Assembly: GCF_963678635.1 (NCBI RefSeq)
Contig: NC_087063.1
Coordinates: 42,362,759-42,422,758 of the forward strand
DNA length: 60,000 nucleotides
Reading direction: 5' to 3'
Source: Symsagittifera roscoffensis
Lineage: Eukaryota > Xenacoelomorpha > Acoela > Convolutidae
The translations under genes were made by a program, and so were the position numbers. Below are positions 20,811 to 31,471 of this stretch, piece after piece. Each line of letters begins with the position of its first letter. Position 1 is the stretch's first letter. Below the pieces are notes generated by a model, which searched no databases, was not told the DNA's origin, and saw only the letters and a list, made by a program, of their open reading frames with translations.

Positions 20811-22315
20811 AGCCAACCATGACTCAAACGCCAGAACTTAAGGGGCAAAGCAACTGTAAAAAGACTGCTCGTATATCATGGCAAAGCCCTGAATGTTCCA
20901 ACTGTACCCTACTTCATATCGAATAATTTTTGGGGAAAAAAATATTGAAAATCTATAAACTTTGACAAATTTTTTTTGAGTCGTATTAAATTAATACCAT
21001 TTATCTAGCCTTAATTAAATTTGGAACAATTTTGTTTTGCGGCATAAATTGCCACGCATAAATAGTTCGCGTTACGCTTTCAGCATTACGAATAAACTCT
21101 TCAAATCGCGCATAATTTAATCCAGAACATTGCCAATTTGGCAATTTTCAAACCCCCAGAACTACAAAAATAATCGGAGGTAAAATATCTTTCAGATTAA
21201 AATATCTTTCAAAAAGTCGCTATTTTCATGGGATTTAATAAAATTTTGTCGAAAACTTTTAACTGCGATCAGAGAAAATTAACTGAATACAAAAAACCAC
21301 ACAGCATAAATATTCCGTTTTCTTCGAAATTAGGAACAATAATAAAGCTAGTTTATCTTCCGAGTTGATATTTAGAGTCCGAGTTGATAAACTGTCTAGA
21401 AAACAGGATGACTGTAAATCATACATTGCTTGATTCGGAAAAAAACTGATGCTTTGGAAATTAACTTGACACAAAACAAAAAGACAGAAAAAAAGAAGTA
21501 ACGACAATTCAATTTATCCAGAAAAAATTATTTCATACATACTAAAAAAACAAAGAGCCAACCATGACTCAAACGCCAAAACTTAAGGGGCAAAAGCAAC
21601 TGTAACAAGACTGCTCGTATATCATGGCAAAGCCCTGAATGTTCCGACTGTACCCTACTTTATATCGAATAGTTTTTGGGAAAAGAAAATATTGAAAACC
21701 TATAACCTTTGACAAAATCAAAGTGTAAAATTTTTTTGGGTCGTACCAAATTAATACCAGTTATCTAGCCTTAATTAAATTTGGAACAATTTTGTTTTGC
21801 CGCATAATTTGCCACGCATAAATAATTCGCGTTACATTCTCAGCATTACGAATAAACTCTTCAAATCGCGCATAATTTAATCCAGAACATGGCCAATTTG
21901 GCAATTTTCAAACCCCCCGAACTACAAAAAAAATCGGAGGTAAAATGTCTTTCAGATTAAAAATTTTTTCAAAAAGTCGATATCTTCATGGGATATAATA
22001 AAATTTTGTCGAAAACTATTAACTGCGATCAGAGAAAATTGACGAATACAAAAAACCACACAGCATAAATATTCCGTTTTCTTCGAAAGTAGGAAGAATA
22101 ATAAAGCTTCTTTATCTTCCGAGTTGATATTTAGAGTCCGAGTTGATAAATTGTCTAGAAAACAGGATGACTATAAATCATACATTGCTTGATTCGGAAA
22201 AAAACTGATGCTTTGGAAATTAACTTGACACAAAACAAAAAGACAGAAAAAAAAGAAGTAACGACAATGCAATTTATCCAGAAAAAATTATTTCATACAT
22301 ACTGAAAAAACAAAG
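20811..22315. repeat. Satellite monomers of about 750 bp (2 copies)
   Basis: Monomers start at AGCCAACCATGACTC (20811 and 21556). The second ends at the junction with duplication copy 2 at 22316. Each contains a core bounded by TGTTCCRACTGTACCC and TTCGAAANTAGGAACAA, close to the ends of the dispersed element at 45158-45603. Confidence 0.9.
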
Positions 22316-22677
22316 TATATAGTTGCTAATTTAGCTCAAAGATATAATACTCAGCTTTTTCAGCTTTAAGGACTGGTCATTTTAAAAATAAGAATTTCAA
22401 AATTCATGAAAAAGTTCTCCTCTTGATGTATCCTGTATCTGTTTTTTTAATCTATCCTGAAAGTGGAAAAACAGTAAAATTGGCACTAGCTATCAGTGTA
22501 TAAGTGTTTGGGTGCGCAAGTTCTTAAACTGATTTAATAACACCTGATGACAAAAACGAACACAGAGGTGAAGTGGAGATTCGCACCACTTGCAATACAA
22601 CGCATGCGCAACATTGCAAGCTAGTAAAAAAAATGGAACCGAAATCAAGAACTCTGGACAATTATCTTTTTGTTGTC

Positions 22678-22786
22678 AAAATAATAATAATCATAATCAT
22701 AATGATAATCATAATCAAAATAATAATAATAATAATTAATAATATGATTATTATTTTTATTATGATTGTTATTATGATTATAATAG
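22678..22786. repeat. AAT/ATC-rich microsatellite, second copy
   Basis: Duplicate of 19276-19384 with no visible difference in repeat number. For a microsatellite this argues that the 3.4-kb duplication is very recent or an assembly artefact. Confidence 0.85.
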
Positions 22787-22830
22787 AAAATATCCACGGG
22801 AAGCGATTCCCTTTCAAATTTTAGATCAAA

Positions 22831-23881
22831 TCAAAAACTTGGTTTTCTAATGTTTATACAGTTTGTGCAATTGCATTCAATCCTCCAAGAGCATGCGTTT
22901 CCTTCATTGAATTCTTCTTTGAAAAACCTACAATATAAACTTTTAGGGATGTTTTTGATGTTTTCGCTGTCGATGATGTCATCCTTCAAATAGTCGTTAA
23001 AACAATTTTTGGAAATCATAATTTTGGTTCTTTCAAATTTTTTCAAGCTCAAGCGTCTTGTTTGTCCTTTTTCTTTATTTCAAATAATCTTTTCCCACTG
23101 CAGGTCTGTTTGGCCATTGATAATTTAATGCAGTAGAAATGAAATGTGTATTTCATAAAGTGACAGCGGCAGAACCATAAGTTGAATTATTCGGCCTTTG
23201 TAATCATGATATGCCCCTGTAATCCATACTGTTGCTTTCCTTTGCACTTTTTCGATGATTTTAAGATCGTATTTTGATGGTTCCCTTACAGCTGAGCCAT
23301 AGATAACAATCGGGGCAACATATGTTTTGTATGCTTTTAGTTTTATATGCTTTGTTGTTAATTTCGAGATACTCCTTTAACAACATATAACGCCTTTAAA
23401 GCTATGACTGATCTTGTTTTTGAATTTACACTCAAGTTCGAATGATTAATGACTTTAAGTCCGAGGCATTTCAGTTCGTTTACTTCCACGATTATTGTAT
23501 TACTGACTTCCACATTGTACTATCTTTGCTGCCAAGTTTTTTAGTTTTTGAAATAATTACTTCCATCAAGTTTTTGGTGCACCAACTCCATATTCTTTTT
23601 GCGTCCATGTTGATCGTTACAGGGTTATTCAATAGAATTTTGTATTCATCAGCATAGCCAAAGCGGTCATTTACATTGAGTATGAACATCAAAGGTCCGA
23701 GAATGGACCCCTGAGATACACCACTGTATGCGGGCAAATCATCATAAACTGCTCGTTCGACGGTTTGTTTTCTATAACACAGGTAATTTTCGAATAGTGA
23801 GCAAAACCAAAACTCCTCATCTTTCAATAACCATCCTAGAAATAAAGACTTTGATCCCAGAAAAGCAAATAAAAACTTCAA
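22831..23881 (-). pseudogene. LINE reverse transcriptase fragment, copy 2
   Basis: Copy of 19429-20479 created by the 3.4-kb duplication, not an independent insertion. It has the same SQGSILGPL motif, the same altered YADE box and the same frame breaks. Confidence 0.8.
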
Positions 23882-24212
23882 GCATTAAGTCAGCTTATAG
23901 TACCATCTACCAGCAGCAGCTTAGCTGAAAACACTTAAGACTTCCACTGATCGGACAAGGTAAAAAGAAAAACAAGACCTAAAGAACCTTCTCACTAAAA
24001 AACATTTGGCAACTGTCTTTTAAAACTTGAAAACCACAACCGTCGTGAATAATATTTTTGAAACTTTAATTATTTTTTGCTTTTCAAACGACAACACAAA
24101 ATAATTTGAATGAACCAGTAAAACGAGTTGAAATCATTGTAGCAAAAAAAAAGAGAAATAAAGTATAAACATAAAAATAAAAAAATCCTTCAAACATACT
24201 AAAAAAACAAAG

Positions 24213-27084
24213 AGCCAACCATGACTCAAACGCCAGAACTTAAGGGGCAAAGCAACTGTAAAAAGACTGCTCGTATATCATGGCAAAGCCCTGAATGTTC
24301 CAACTGTACCCTACTTCATATCGAATAATTTTTGGGGAAAAAATATTGAAAATCTATAAACTTTGACAAATTTTTTTTGAGTCGTATTAAATTAATACCA
24401 TTTATCTAGCCTTAATTAAATTTGGAACAATTTTGTTTTGCGGCATAAATTGCCACGCATAAATAGTTCGCGTTACGCTTTCAGCATTACGAATAAACTC
24501 TTCAAATCGCGCATAATTTAATCCAGAACATTGCCAATTTGGCAATTTTCAAACCCCCAGAACTACAAAAATAATCGGAGGTAAAATATCTTTCAGATTA
24601 AAATATCTTCAAAAAGTCGCTATTTTCATGGGATTTAATAAAATTTTGTCGAAAACTTTTAACTGCGATCAGAGAAAATTAACTGAATACAAAAAACCAC
24701 ACAGCATAAATATTCCGTTTTCTTCGAAATTAGGAACAATAATAAAGCTAGTTTATCTTCCGAGTTGATATTTAGAGTCCGAGTTGATAAACTGTCTAGA
24801 AAACAGGATGACTGTAAATCATACATTGCTTGATTCGGAAAAAAACTGATGCTTTGGAAATTAACTTGACACAAAACAAAAAGACAGAAAAAAAGAAGTA
24901 ACGACAATTCAATTTATCCAGAAAAAATTATTTCATACATACTAAAAAAACAAAGAGCCAACCATGACTCAAACGCCAAAACTTAAGGGGCAAAAGCAAC
25001 TGTAACAAGACTGCTCGTATATCATGGCAAAGCCCTGAATGTTCCGACTGTACCCTACTTTATATCGAATAGTTTTTGGGAAAAGAAAATATTGAAAACC
25101 TATAACCTTTGACAAAATCAAAGTGTAAAATTTTTTTGGGTCGTACCAAATTAATACCAGTTATCTAGCCTTAATTAAATTTGGAACAATTTTGTTTTGC
25201 CGCATAATTTGCCACGCATAAATAATTCGCGTTACATTCTCAGCATTACGAATAAACTCTTCAAATCGCGCATAATTTAATCCAGAACATGGCCAATTTG
25301 GCAATTTTCAAACCCCCCGAACTACAAAAAAAATCGGAGGTAAAATGTCTTTCAGATTAAAAAATTTTTCAAAAAGTCGATATCTTCATGGGATATAATA
25401 AAATTTTGTCGAAAACTATTAACTGCGATCAGAGAAAATTGACGAATACAAAAAACCACACAGCATAAATATTCCGTTTTCTTCGAAAATAGGAAGAATA
25501 ATAAAGCTTGTTTATCTTCCGAGTTGATATTTAGAGTCCGAGTTGATAAACTGTCTAGAAAACAGGATGACTATAAATCATACATTGCTTGATTCGGAAA
25601 AAACTGATGCTTTGGAAATTAACTTGACACAAAACAAAAAGACAGAAACAAAAGAAGTAACGACAATGCAATTTATCCAGAAAAAATTATTTCATACATA
25701 CTGAAAAAACAAAGAGCCAACCATGACTCAAACGCCAGAACTCAAGGGGCAAAAGCAACTGTAACAAGACTGCTCGTATATCATGGCAAAGCCCTGAATG
25801 TTCCAACTGTCCCCTACTTCATATCGAATAGTTTTTGGGAAAAGAAAAAATTGAAAATCTATAAACATTGACAAAATCAAAGTGTACAATTTTTTGAAAA
25901 CCTATAAACTTTGACAAAATCAAAGCCTAAAATTTTTTTGAGTCGTACTAAATTAATACCAGTTATCTAGCCTTAATTAAATTTGGAACAGTTTTGTTTT
26001 GCGGCATAATTTGCCACGCATAAATAATTCGCGTTACATTCTCAGCATTACGAATAAACTCTTCAAATCGCGCATAATTTAATCCAGAACATGGCCAATT
26101 ATTTGGCAATTTTCAAACCCCCCGAACTACAAAAAAATCGGAGGTAAAATATCTTCCAGATTAAAATATCTTTCAAAAAGTCGATATCTTCATTGGATAT
26201 AATAAAAATTGTCGAAAACTATTAACTGCGATCAGAGAAAATTGACTGAATACAAAAAACTACACAGCATAAATATTCCGTTTTCTTCGAAAGTAGGAAC
26301 AATAACAAAGCTTGTTTATCTTCCGAGTTGATATTTAGAGTCCGAGTTGATAAACTGTCTAGAAAACAGGATGACTGTAAATCATACATTGCTTGATTCG
26401 GAAAAAAATTGATGCTTTGGAAATTACCTTGACACAAAACAAAAAGACAGAAAAAAAAGAAGTAACGACAATTCAATTTATCCAGAAAAAATTATTTCAT
26501 ACATACTCAAAAAACAAAGAGCCAACCATGACTCAAACGCCAGAACCCAAGGGGCAAAAGCAACTCTAACAAGACTGCTCGTATATCATGGCAAAGCCTT
26601 GAATGTTCCAACTGTCCCCTACTTCATATCGAATAGTTTTTGGGAAAAGAAAAAATTGAAAATCTATAAACATTGACAAAATCAAAGTGTACAATTTTTT
26701 TGAGTCGTATTAAATTAATACCAGTTATCTAGCCTTAATTAAATTTGGAACTATTTTGTTTTGCGGCTTAATTTGCCAAGCATAAATAATTCGCGTTACG
26801 CTCTCATCATTACGAATAAACTCTTAAAATCGCGCATAATTTAATCCAGAACATGGCCAAGTTGGCAATTTTCAAACCCCCAGAACTACAAAAATAATCG
26901 GAAGTAAAATATCTTTCAGATTAAAATGTCTTTCAAAAAGTCGATATCTTCATGGGATATAATAAAATTTTGTCGAAAACTATTAACTGCGATCAGAGAA
27001 AATTGACTGAATACAAAAAACCACACAGCATAAATATTCCGTTTTCTTCGAAAGTAGGAACAATAATAAAGCTAGTTTATCTTC
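24213..27084. repeat. Satellite monomers of about 745-805 bp (3 full, 1 partial)
   Basis: Monomer starts (AGCCAACCATGACTC) lie at 24213, 24956, 25715 and 26520. The last stops abruptly near 27084, inside the word GCTAGTTTATCTTC. The two outer monomers are more diverged, and the third carries an internal repeat of about 45 bp near 25860-25920. An 82-84-codon minus-strand frame recurs in several monomers but starts at TTG and has no recognisable domain, so it is not called as a gene. Confidence 0.9.
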
Positions 27085-28086
27085 TTACATAAAGGAATTG
27101 TTCAACAGATAACGGAAATTGAGATGACGAAAATTAAAACGAAACTCATTCATGCAAATACTTTTTTTTTCAGTTTTCATTCAAAGAACATTTTTAGTAC
27201 GTAATTATGAGCAAAGTTGTGATATCAATGCTGTTATATGAAGTTTTCGTATCAGTACTGGCACGTGTTGGAAACAGCACATTTCTTACAGATTTGTGAG
27301 AAAGTTGTTTACAGGAAAAAAAGTCTAGTTCGCGATTAAAAGACACTTGCTCTCGCAACAGTTAACTATTTCATTCCAATTCGAGGAGACCTTAAGATTT
27401 GAAACTCCAGCAAGTTTTTTCTATCAATTCGATTACTTCTACAGGCGTCAAATTTACTGTTGTTATTTTTCGCCAAAAATCCTAGCGTTTTTTCGACCAA
27501 AAACACTCAAACTTATTTCATCGCAACCTCACTTTCGTACACAACCTTTAAATGCTACATTAAAGTTGAGCTCGTTCTTTATGACTCTCTCGGACTGATG
27601 GGAACAAATACGACACTTATAGTCACATTTTGTTTATTGATTTTGTTAGAAATATCGGATATAGTGTAAACTTAAACTTTGCAAAAGATATAAATGGCCG
27701 ACCGTAGGCGAACTAAGATTCAAATAAACTAAACATCTAGAGAAATTTAAACAATGAAAAATATGCAAGTAAACCAAACTAGTCCCGGTAATAACTTATC
27801 AATCAATCGGGATCGATCAAGTTACTGCCTTAGTTAAGCGCCCAGTTAATTCCCAGTTTGCATGCCCGTACTCTAATCAACAGACTAAAAATCCCAGATA
27901 TTAAGAGATTGGATAGATATACGGTCAACGCACCAAATTTTTGGTTTCATTAATGAACTTAATCAGATATTAGATATTAAAATCATTGGGCTTGCAAACA
28001 CGGACTAAATTTACATAAATGGAAGCGAAGAGAGGATAAATTGAGAAAACAAAAGAAAACTAAAGTTAATTCTACAACAAAAATAA
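27085..28086. other. Intergenic with a dispersed repeat end
   Basis: Near 27290-27360 is a word group, ACAGGAAAAAAAGTCTAGTT then CACTTGCTCTCGCAA, shared with 38870-38920 and in part with the SINE copies. The overlapping open frames at 27347-27669 show no recognisable protein. Nothing else is seen. Confidence 0.45.
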
Positions 28087-28092
28087 TTTATT
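28087..28092 (-). terminator. Polyadenylation signal AATAAA for the CDK inhibitor
   Basis: TTTATT on the plus strand gives AATAAA on the coding strand, about 305 bp beyond the stop codon at 28397. It is the most likely signal by position, but other AT-rich hexamers are nearby. Confidence 0.4.
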
Positions 28093-28396
28093 CGGTTTTG
28101 CTTTGCGTTTGGATTAGTATACATATATGCACAGCCAATGCAAATTAGTCAACTTTTTTCAATTCACTGAAAACCTGGGAAGAAACACGATAATAAGCGT
28201 CATATCTGAAACCGTGGATTTTTTAAAAAACATTCCTTGCTTGTGGATTCCATTCGACCATATAGATTTCTTGATAATACCATTTACTAATGCACAGTAA
28301 ACATGAATCATAGTATGAGTTAGCACTAAGCATATAGCAGCCAATTTGTTTATTTTGATTTTGTACATTTTGAGTCCCATAAAATCAGAAATGTAA

Positions 28397-29419
28397 TTAC
28401 AGCTTTCTCTTGACCTGCGTTCTTGATTTCTTACAGGCCGGAATGTAATCCGTGATTTCGGGCTGTCTCGGGCTCTCATTTGAATTCTTCTTCGTCGAAC
28501 TATTTCCGATTGTTCGTTTTCGGGTTGACATTGAGCTTCGTTGCTTCGGTGTTTCTGATTTTTTCGCAGGCGTCATCTTGAACGGAGTCCTTAGGAGTTG
28601 TTGAGACCTTTTGACAGTCGATGACTTCGAGGCACTTCTAGTCGCAGTCGATTCAGGAATCGATCCCAAATTGATCTTCATCGGTGTACTAGTTTGATAT
28701 TGCGGCACTTCAAACACTGAGCAATTACTACTTGTACTTGCAGTTGAAACCGATTCACACTCTTCCATTTCGTTATCTGCAAGCTGAAGTTTTCCTATTT
28801 CGACCATCTTTTTGAAATCTTCCGAGGTAATCGAACTATTGCTACTGTGTCGATCAGCTGTATAAAATGTCGGTAGCTCGGATGGAATTTCCACTTGACT
28901 CCATTCGTAAGTTTTTGCACTTCCGTTCTGATTACTCTCAGCAACTGGCTTGAATTTTTCGAAATCAAAGTTGTATTTCCTTTTCGCCGCTTGAAGCTTC
29001 TCGACATTGTACTGCTGCATCCAAGATCTCCAAGCGTCTTTGCTTTCAGCTGAGCTCGAAGTGCTGAACAAATTACGACACGCCGGAGATTTCGCCGCGT
29101 TTTTATTTGATGGTGACGAAGTAAGTTCAGTCTGGTCTGCACTCATGAAGTTGAGTCGACGAGATGACGTATTCTTGCTTCTGGGTGCAAAGGGTGCTGT
29201 CATTTTAACCGACCTTGGGGTTTTCAAAAGTTGTTCAACCACCAACGGGCTAGTTGGCGACAATGGACACTCGATAGTAGACGATGATGCAATAGCTAAA
29301 TTAGATGAATTTGTTTTGAATAATGACGAATTTAATTGAAAAGGTGATAAGTTAACATCTGCGGATGTTGTTGGAAAACTGCTGAATATTGTGGAGCCTG
29401 GGATTATTTTCGAACACAT
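28397..29419 (-). CDS. p21/p27 (Cip/Kip, dacapo-like) cyclin-dependent kinase inhibitor
   Basis: A single 340-codon frame opens at ATG 29419. The CDI domain lies at about residues 111-187: the cyclin-binding ACRNLF (113-118), a linker helix, KRKYNFDFEKFKP (146-158), YEWSQVEIP (171-179) and LPTFY (182-186), the order seen in p21, p27 and dacapo. Cip/Kip proteins bind cyclin-CDK complexes and block entry into or progress through S phase. There is a second RXL-type motif, RRLNF (87-91), in a Ser/Thr-rich N-terminal extension of about 110 residues that vertebrate Cip/Kip proteins lack. The extreme C-terminus carries a PCNA-interaction motif QPEITDYI (319-326) with the Thr-Asp pair and a Lys four residues after it, as in CRL4-Cdt2 degrons. 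TPXK-type sites near 279-292 may be phosphorylated. A 5' non-coding exon cannot be excluded. Confidence 0.9.
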   Translation of the reverse strand: MCSKIIPGSTIFSSFPTTSADVNLSPFQLNSSLFKTNSSNLAIASSSTIECPLSPTSPLVVEQLLKTPRSVKMTAPFAPRSKNTSSRRLNFMSADQTELTSSPSNKNAAKSPACRNLFSTSSSAESKDAWRSWMQQYNVEKLQAAKRKYNFDFEKFKPVAESNQNGSAKTYEWSQVEIPSELPTFYTADRHSSNSSITSEDFKKMVEIGKLQLADNEMEECESVSTASTSSNCSVFEVPQYQTSTPMKINLGSIPESTATRSASKSSTVKRSQQLLRTPFKMTPAKKSETPKQRSSMSTRKRTIGNSSTKKNSNESPRQPEITDYIPACKKSRTQVKRKL

Positions 29420-31398
29420 TTTATCATTCAGATGTACAATCTACTTTCAGATTGTATGCAGTTCTGTAGTATATTTACGTGCAGGGGCTGGACTAATCAA
29501 GGCAAGGTGTTTTATGCTATTATAATTCAACAGAGTAATCGACTCAGACTTTAAGAATGGCTAGGCTGCGAACTTATTCGATGTAGTAACGATAGTAACT
29601 ATTTTATAGTTCAGTACTACTCAGTCGATTTAATACCAAGCTGCGTAAATAAACAGATGAGTAAGCAGCACTAAGAATAATCTGGTCCGAAAGATCTCGA
29701 TATTCGACAAATGAGCGCAAGAATTTCTGCAATTTGTAACAAAGTGATGTTTGCTGAATTTTCGCTCTGTCGCGAATTCCTCCGAGGTGAAGTCTTCAGT
29801 CTTGATTAGCAAATATTGGCTGAGAAAATGACTAAAAAAATGTCCACTTTTTTAGATCACGTGAATATACTTTTGAGTATAGCGAGTCAGACAGGATGAA
29901 AAATTTTTTTCAATGCTTCCTACTGGGAAAAAACACAGCGAACTGAGTTAACATTATATATATTGAATTATTGTTTAGAAAATGAATGATATGAAATACT
30001 CGCTCAACATCAAGTGTGTACGCGTCGGCGTGTCACCAAGTAATAACGCGTGTCGCTACTCGCTCCTTTTTTTGCTATTTTATAACAAAAAAATAATAAA
30101 TTTTAATGCGACTTTACTGTTTGTATTTGCGCGATCAATTTTCAAAAAGGAAATTTAAGTATAATTTAAATTTGCGTTATTGGGAGCAAACGATTTGTTG
30201 ATATCAGCTGGCGATGAAATATGTCACCAAGTCAGTGCTTTTAAACACGGAAGATTCTTTTATTGGACTAATGAAGCGTCGATAAATGAAAGTACAACTC
30301 AAGTTTCCAGAACTATAAGATCTACTTGTGATCTTTGATTCGATCTAAAGTCCAGCGATTGCAGCTGTGAAAATTGAACTGATACTCCCGATCGATTTGA
30401 TTTTGTAGCTAATTGAATGAAGAGTTTTCCTCCGATTTGTTAAAGGACAATCAACTATTATGGCTGGTCGTATAAATGCTAAATTCGCCTCCACTTTGAA
30501 TTTGTAAACGAAGACTTCCGAACAGAACAAGGACTTTCGTGCAATGGGACCTCTATCTATCTGAAATACAAGAAGAATATTCTCAAATGAAGATGAGATT
30601 TTTAATCTCAAAGTGGTGGTTTAATTTTAATCCGGATAAGTATCGACTGGTTGGTCAAGTGTTTATGTCGAAATGTGGGTAAAAGATTAGCGCTGGCCAA
30701 ACAATGCTGCTATTGTTTACAGAAATATCCCATTTATGGATACTCGACCTCATCGATTATAAATATAAACAGTCGTAAAACAACAACACCAACTCTAAAT
30801 TACTTTTCTTGACTAGCCTAGCCTTGTCAAAGTTACTCCGAAATAGAAGCCAAGTTTGAAACTTAATAGCGCACGTTTTTTTTTAAAAAAAAACCTTAAG
30901 ATACCACGTCAACATTTCTACACTTCTTGAAAACAATGAAAAGTGCTTGAATTACCCGATAGAACGCCAATTAGCATCCCAGATCAAGAATATTGAATGC
31001 TATCCATCACTTATATTCCAAATTGGCATCTATTTCAAAGTCAATACCAACAGTGGGAAAGTATATAAGGACTTAATTAAAAATCATATTGTCAATTGAG
31101 ATATACCAATATTTGATGCCAACGATATAGATAGACAATTTAGACTTTACGTAGTGACGTCAAAATACTGCCTACAGTTCGGGCCAATTTGAGACTTAAC
31201 TATCCTTTACAAACATCTAAAAGAGGATGTTTGTTCCTTCCGGATATGGCAATGGGTTCCGGTCCGGTTGTTTATTCCACCGGAGTTGAGCGTGTATTCG
31301 GAATCAAAGAAAAGTCCAAACAAACATCCTCTATTTAGATCCGAAAAAGGCATAATTAAATCAGCTTATCAACAAATTTTAAAAAGCTGTCATCATTG
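29420..31398. other. Intergenic upstream of the CDK inhibitor
   Basis: It presumably includes the promoter of the CDK inhibitor. A higher-GC patch with several CG dinucleotides lies at about 30010-30065. On the minus strand, 30560-30345 is an open frame of 71 codons plus stop, preceded by an acceptor-like TTGTATTTCAG. It could be a terminal exon but matches nothing I recognise. No other gene is seen. Confidence 0.35.
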
Positions 31399-31471
31399 CA
31401 GGGGCACAACAGCGGTTCGCCGTGATGAGCTGTACAGCTCTTGTGTTGGTCCATTCCCCCGTGGATAAATG
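31399..31471 (+). repeat. 73-bp conserved SINE-like domain, copy 2
   Basis: Nearly identical to 4034-4106, including the palindrome GAGCTGTACAGCTC. No tRNA-like head is seen immediately upstream here, so this copy is truncated or belongs to a different host repeat. Confidence 0.65.

Larger units (their letters stand above)
18914..22315. repeat. 3.4-kb tandem duplication, copy 1
   Basis: Begins TATATAGTTGC at 18914. The same sequence restarts at 22316, an offset of 3402 bp. The copies differ at only a small number of positions that I can see. Each contains an AT-microsatellite, a fragment of LINE reverse transcriptase on the minus strand, and two monomers of a 745-760-bp satellite. Confidence 0.95.
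22316..25714. repeat. 3.4-kb tandem duplication, copy 2
   Basis: Near-identical to 18914-22315. Small differences include C for T in the word AAGGAYTGGTC near 22373, T for C near 22614, and a few single-base indels in A runs. After 25714 the satellite continues with further, more diverged monomers. Confidence 0.95.

Noticed and set aside
21259-26476. Recurring 82-84-codon minus-strand frame in the satellite monomers
   Set aside because: It starts with TTG, has no recognisable domain, and recurs only because the monomer is repeated.
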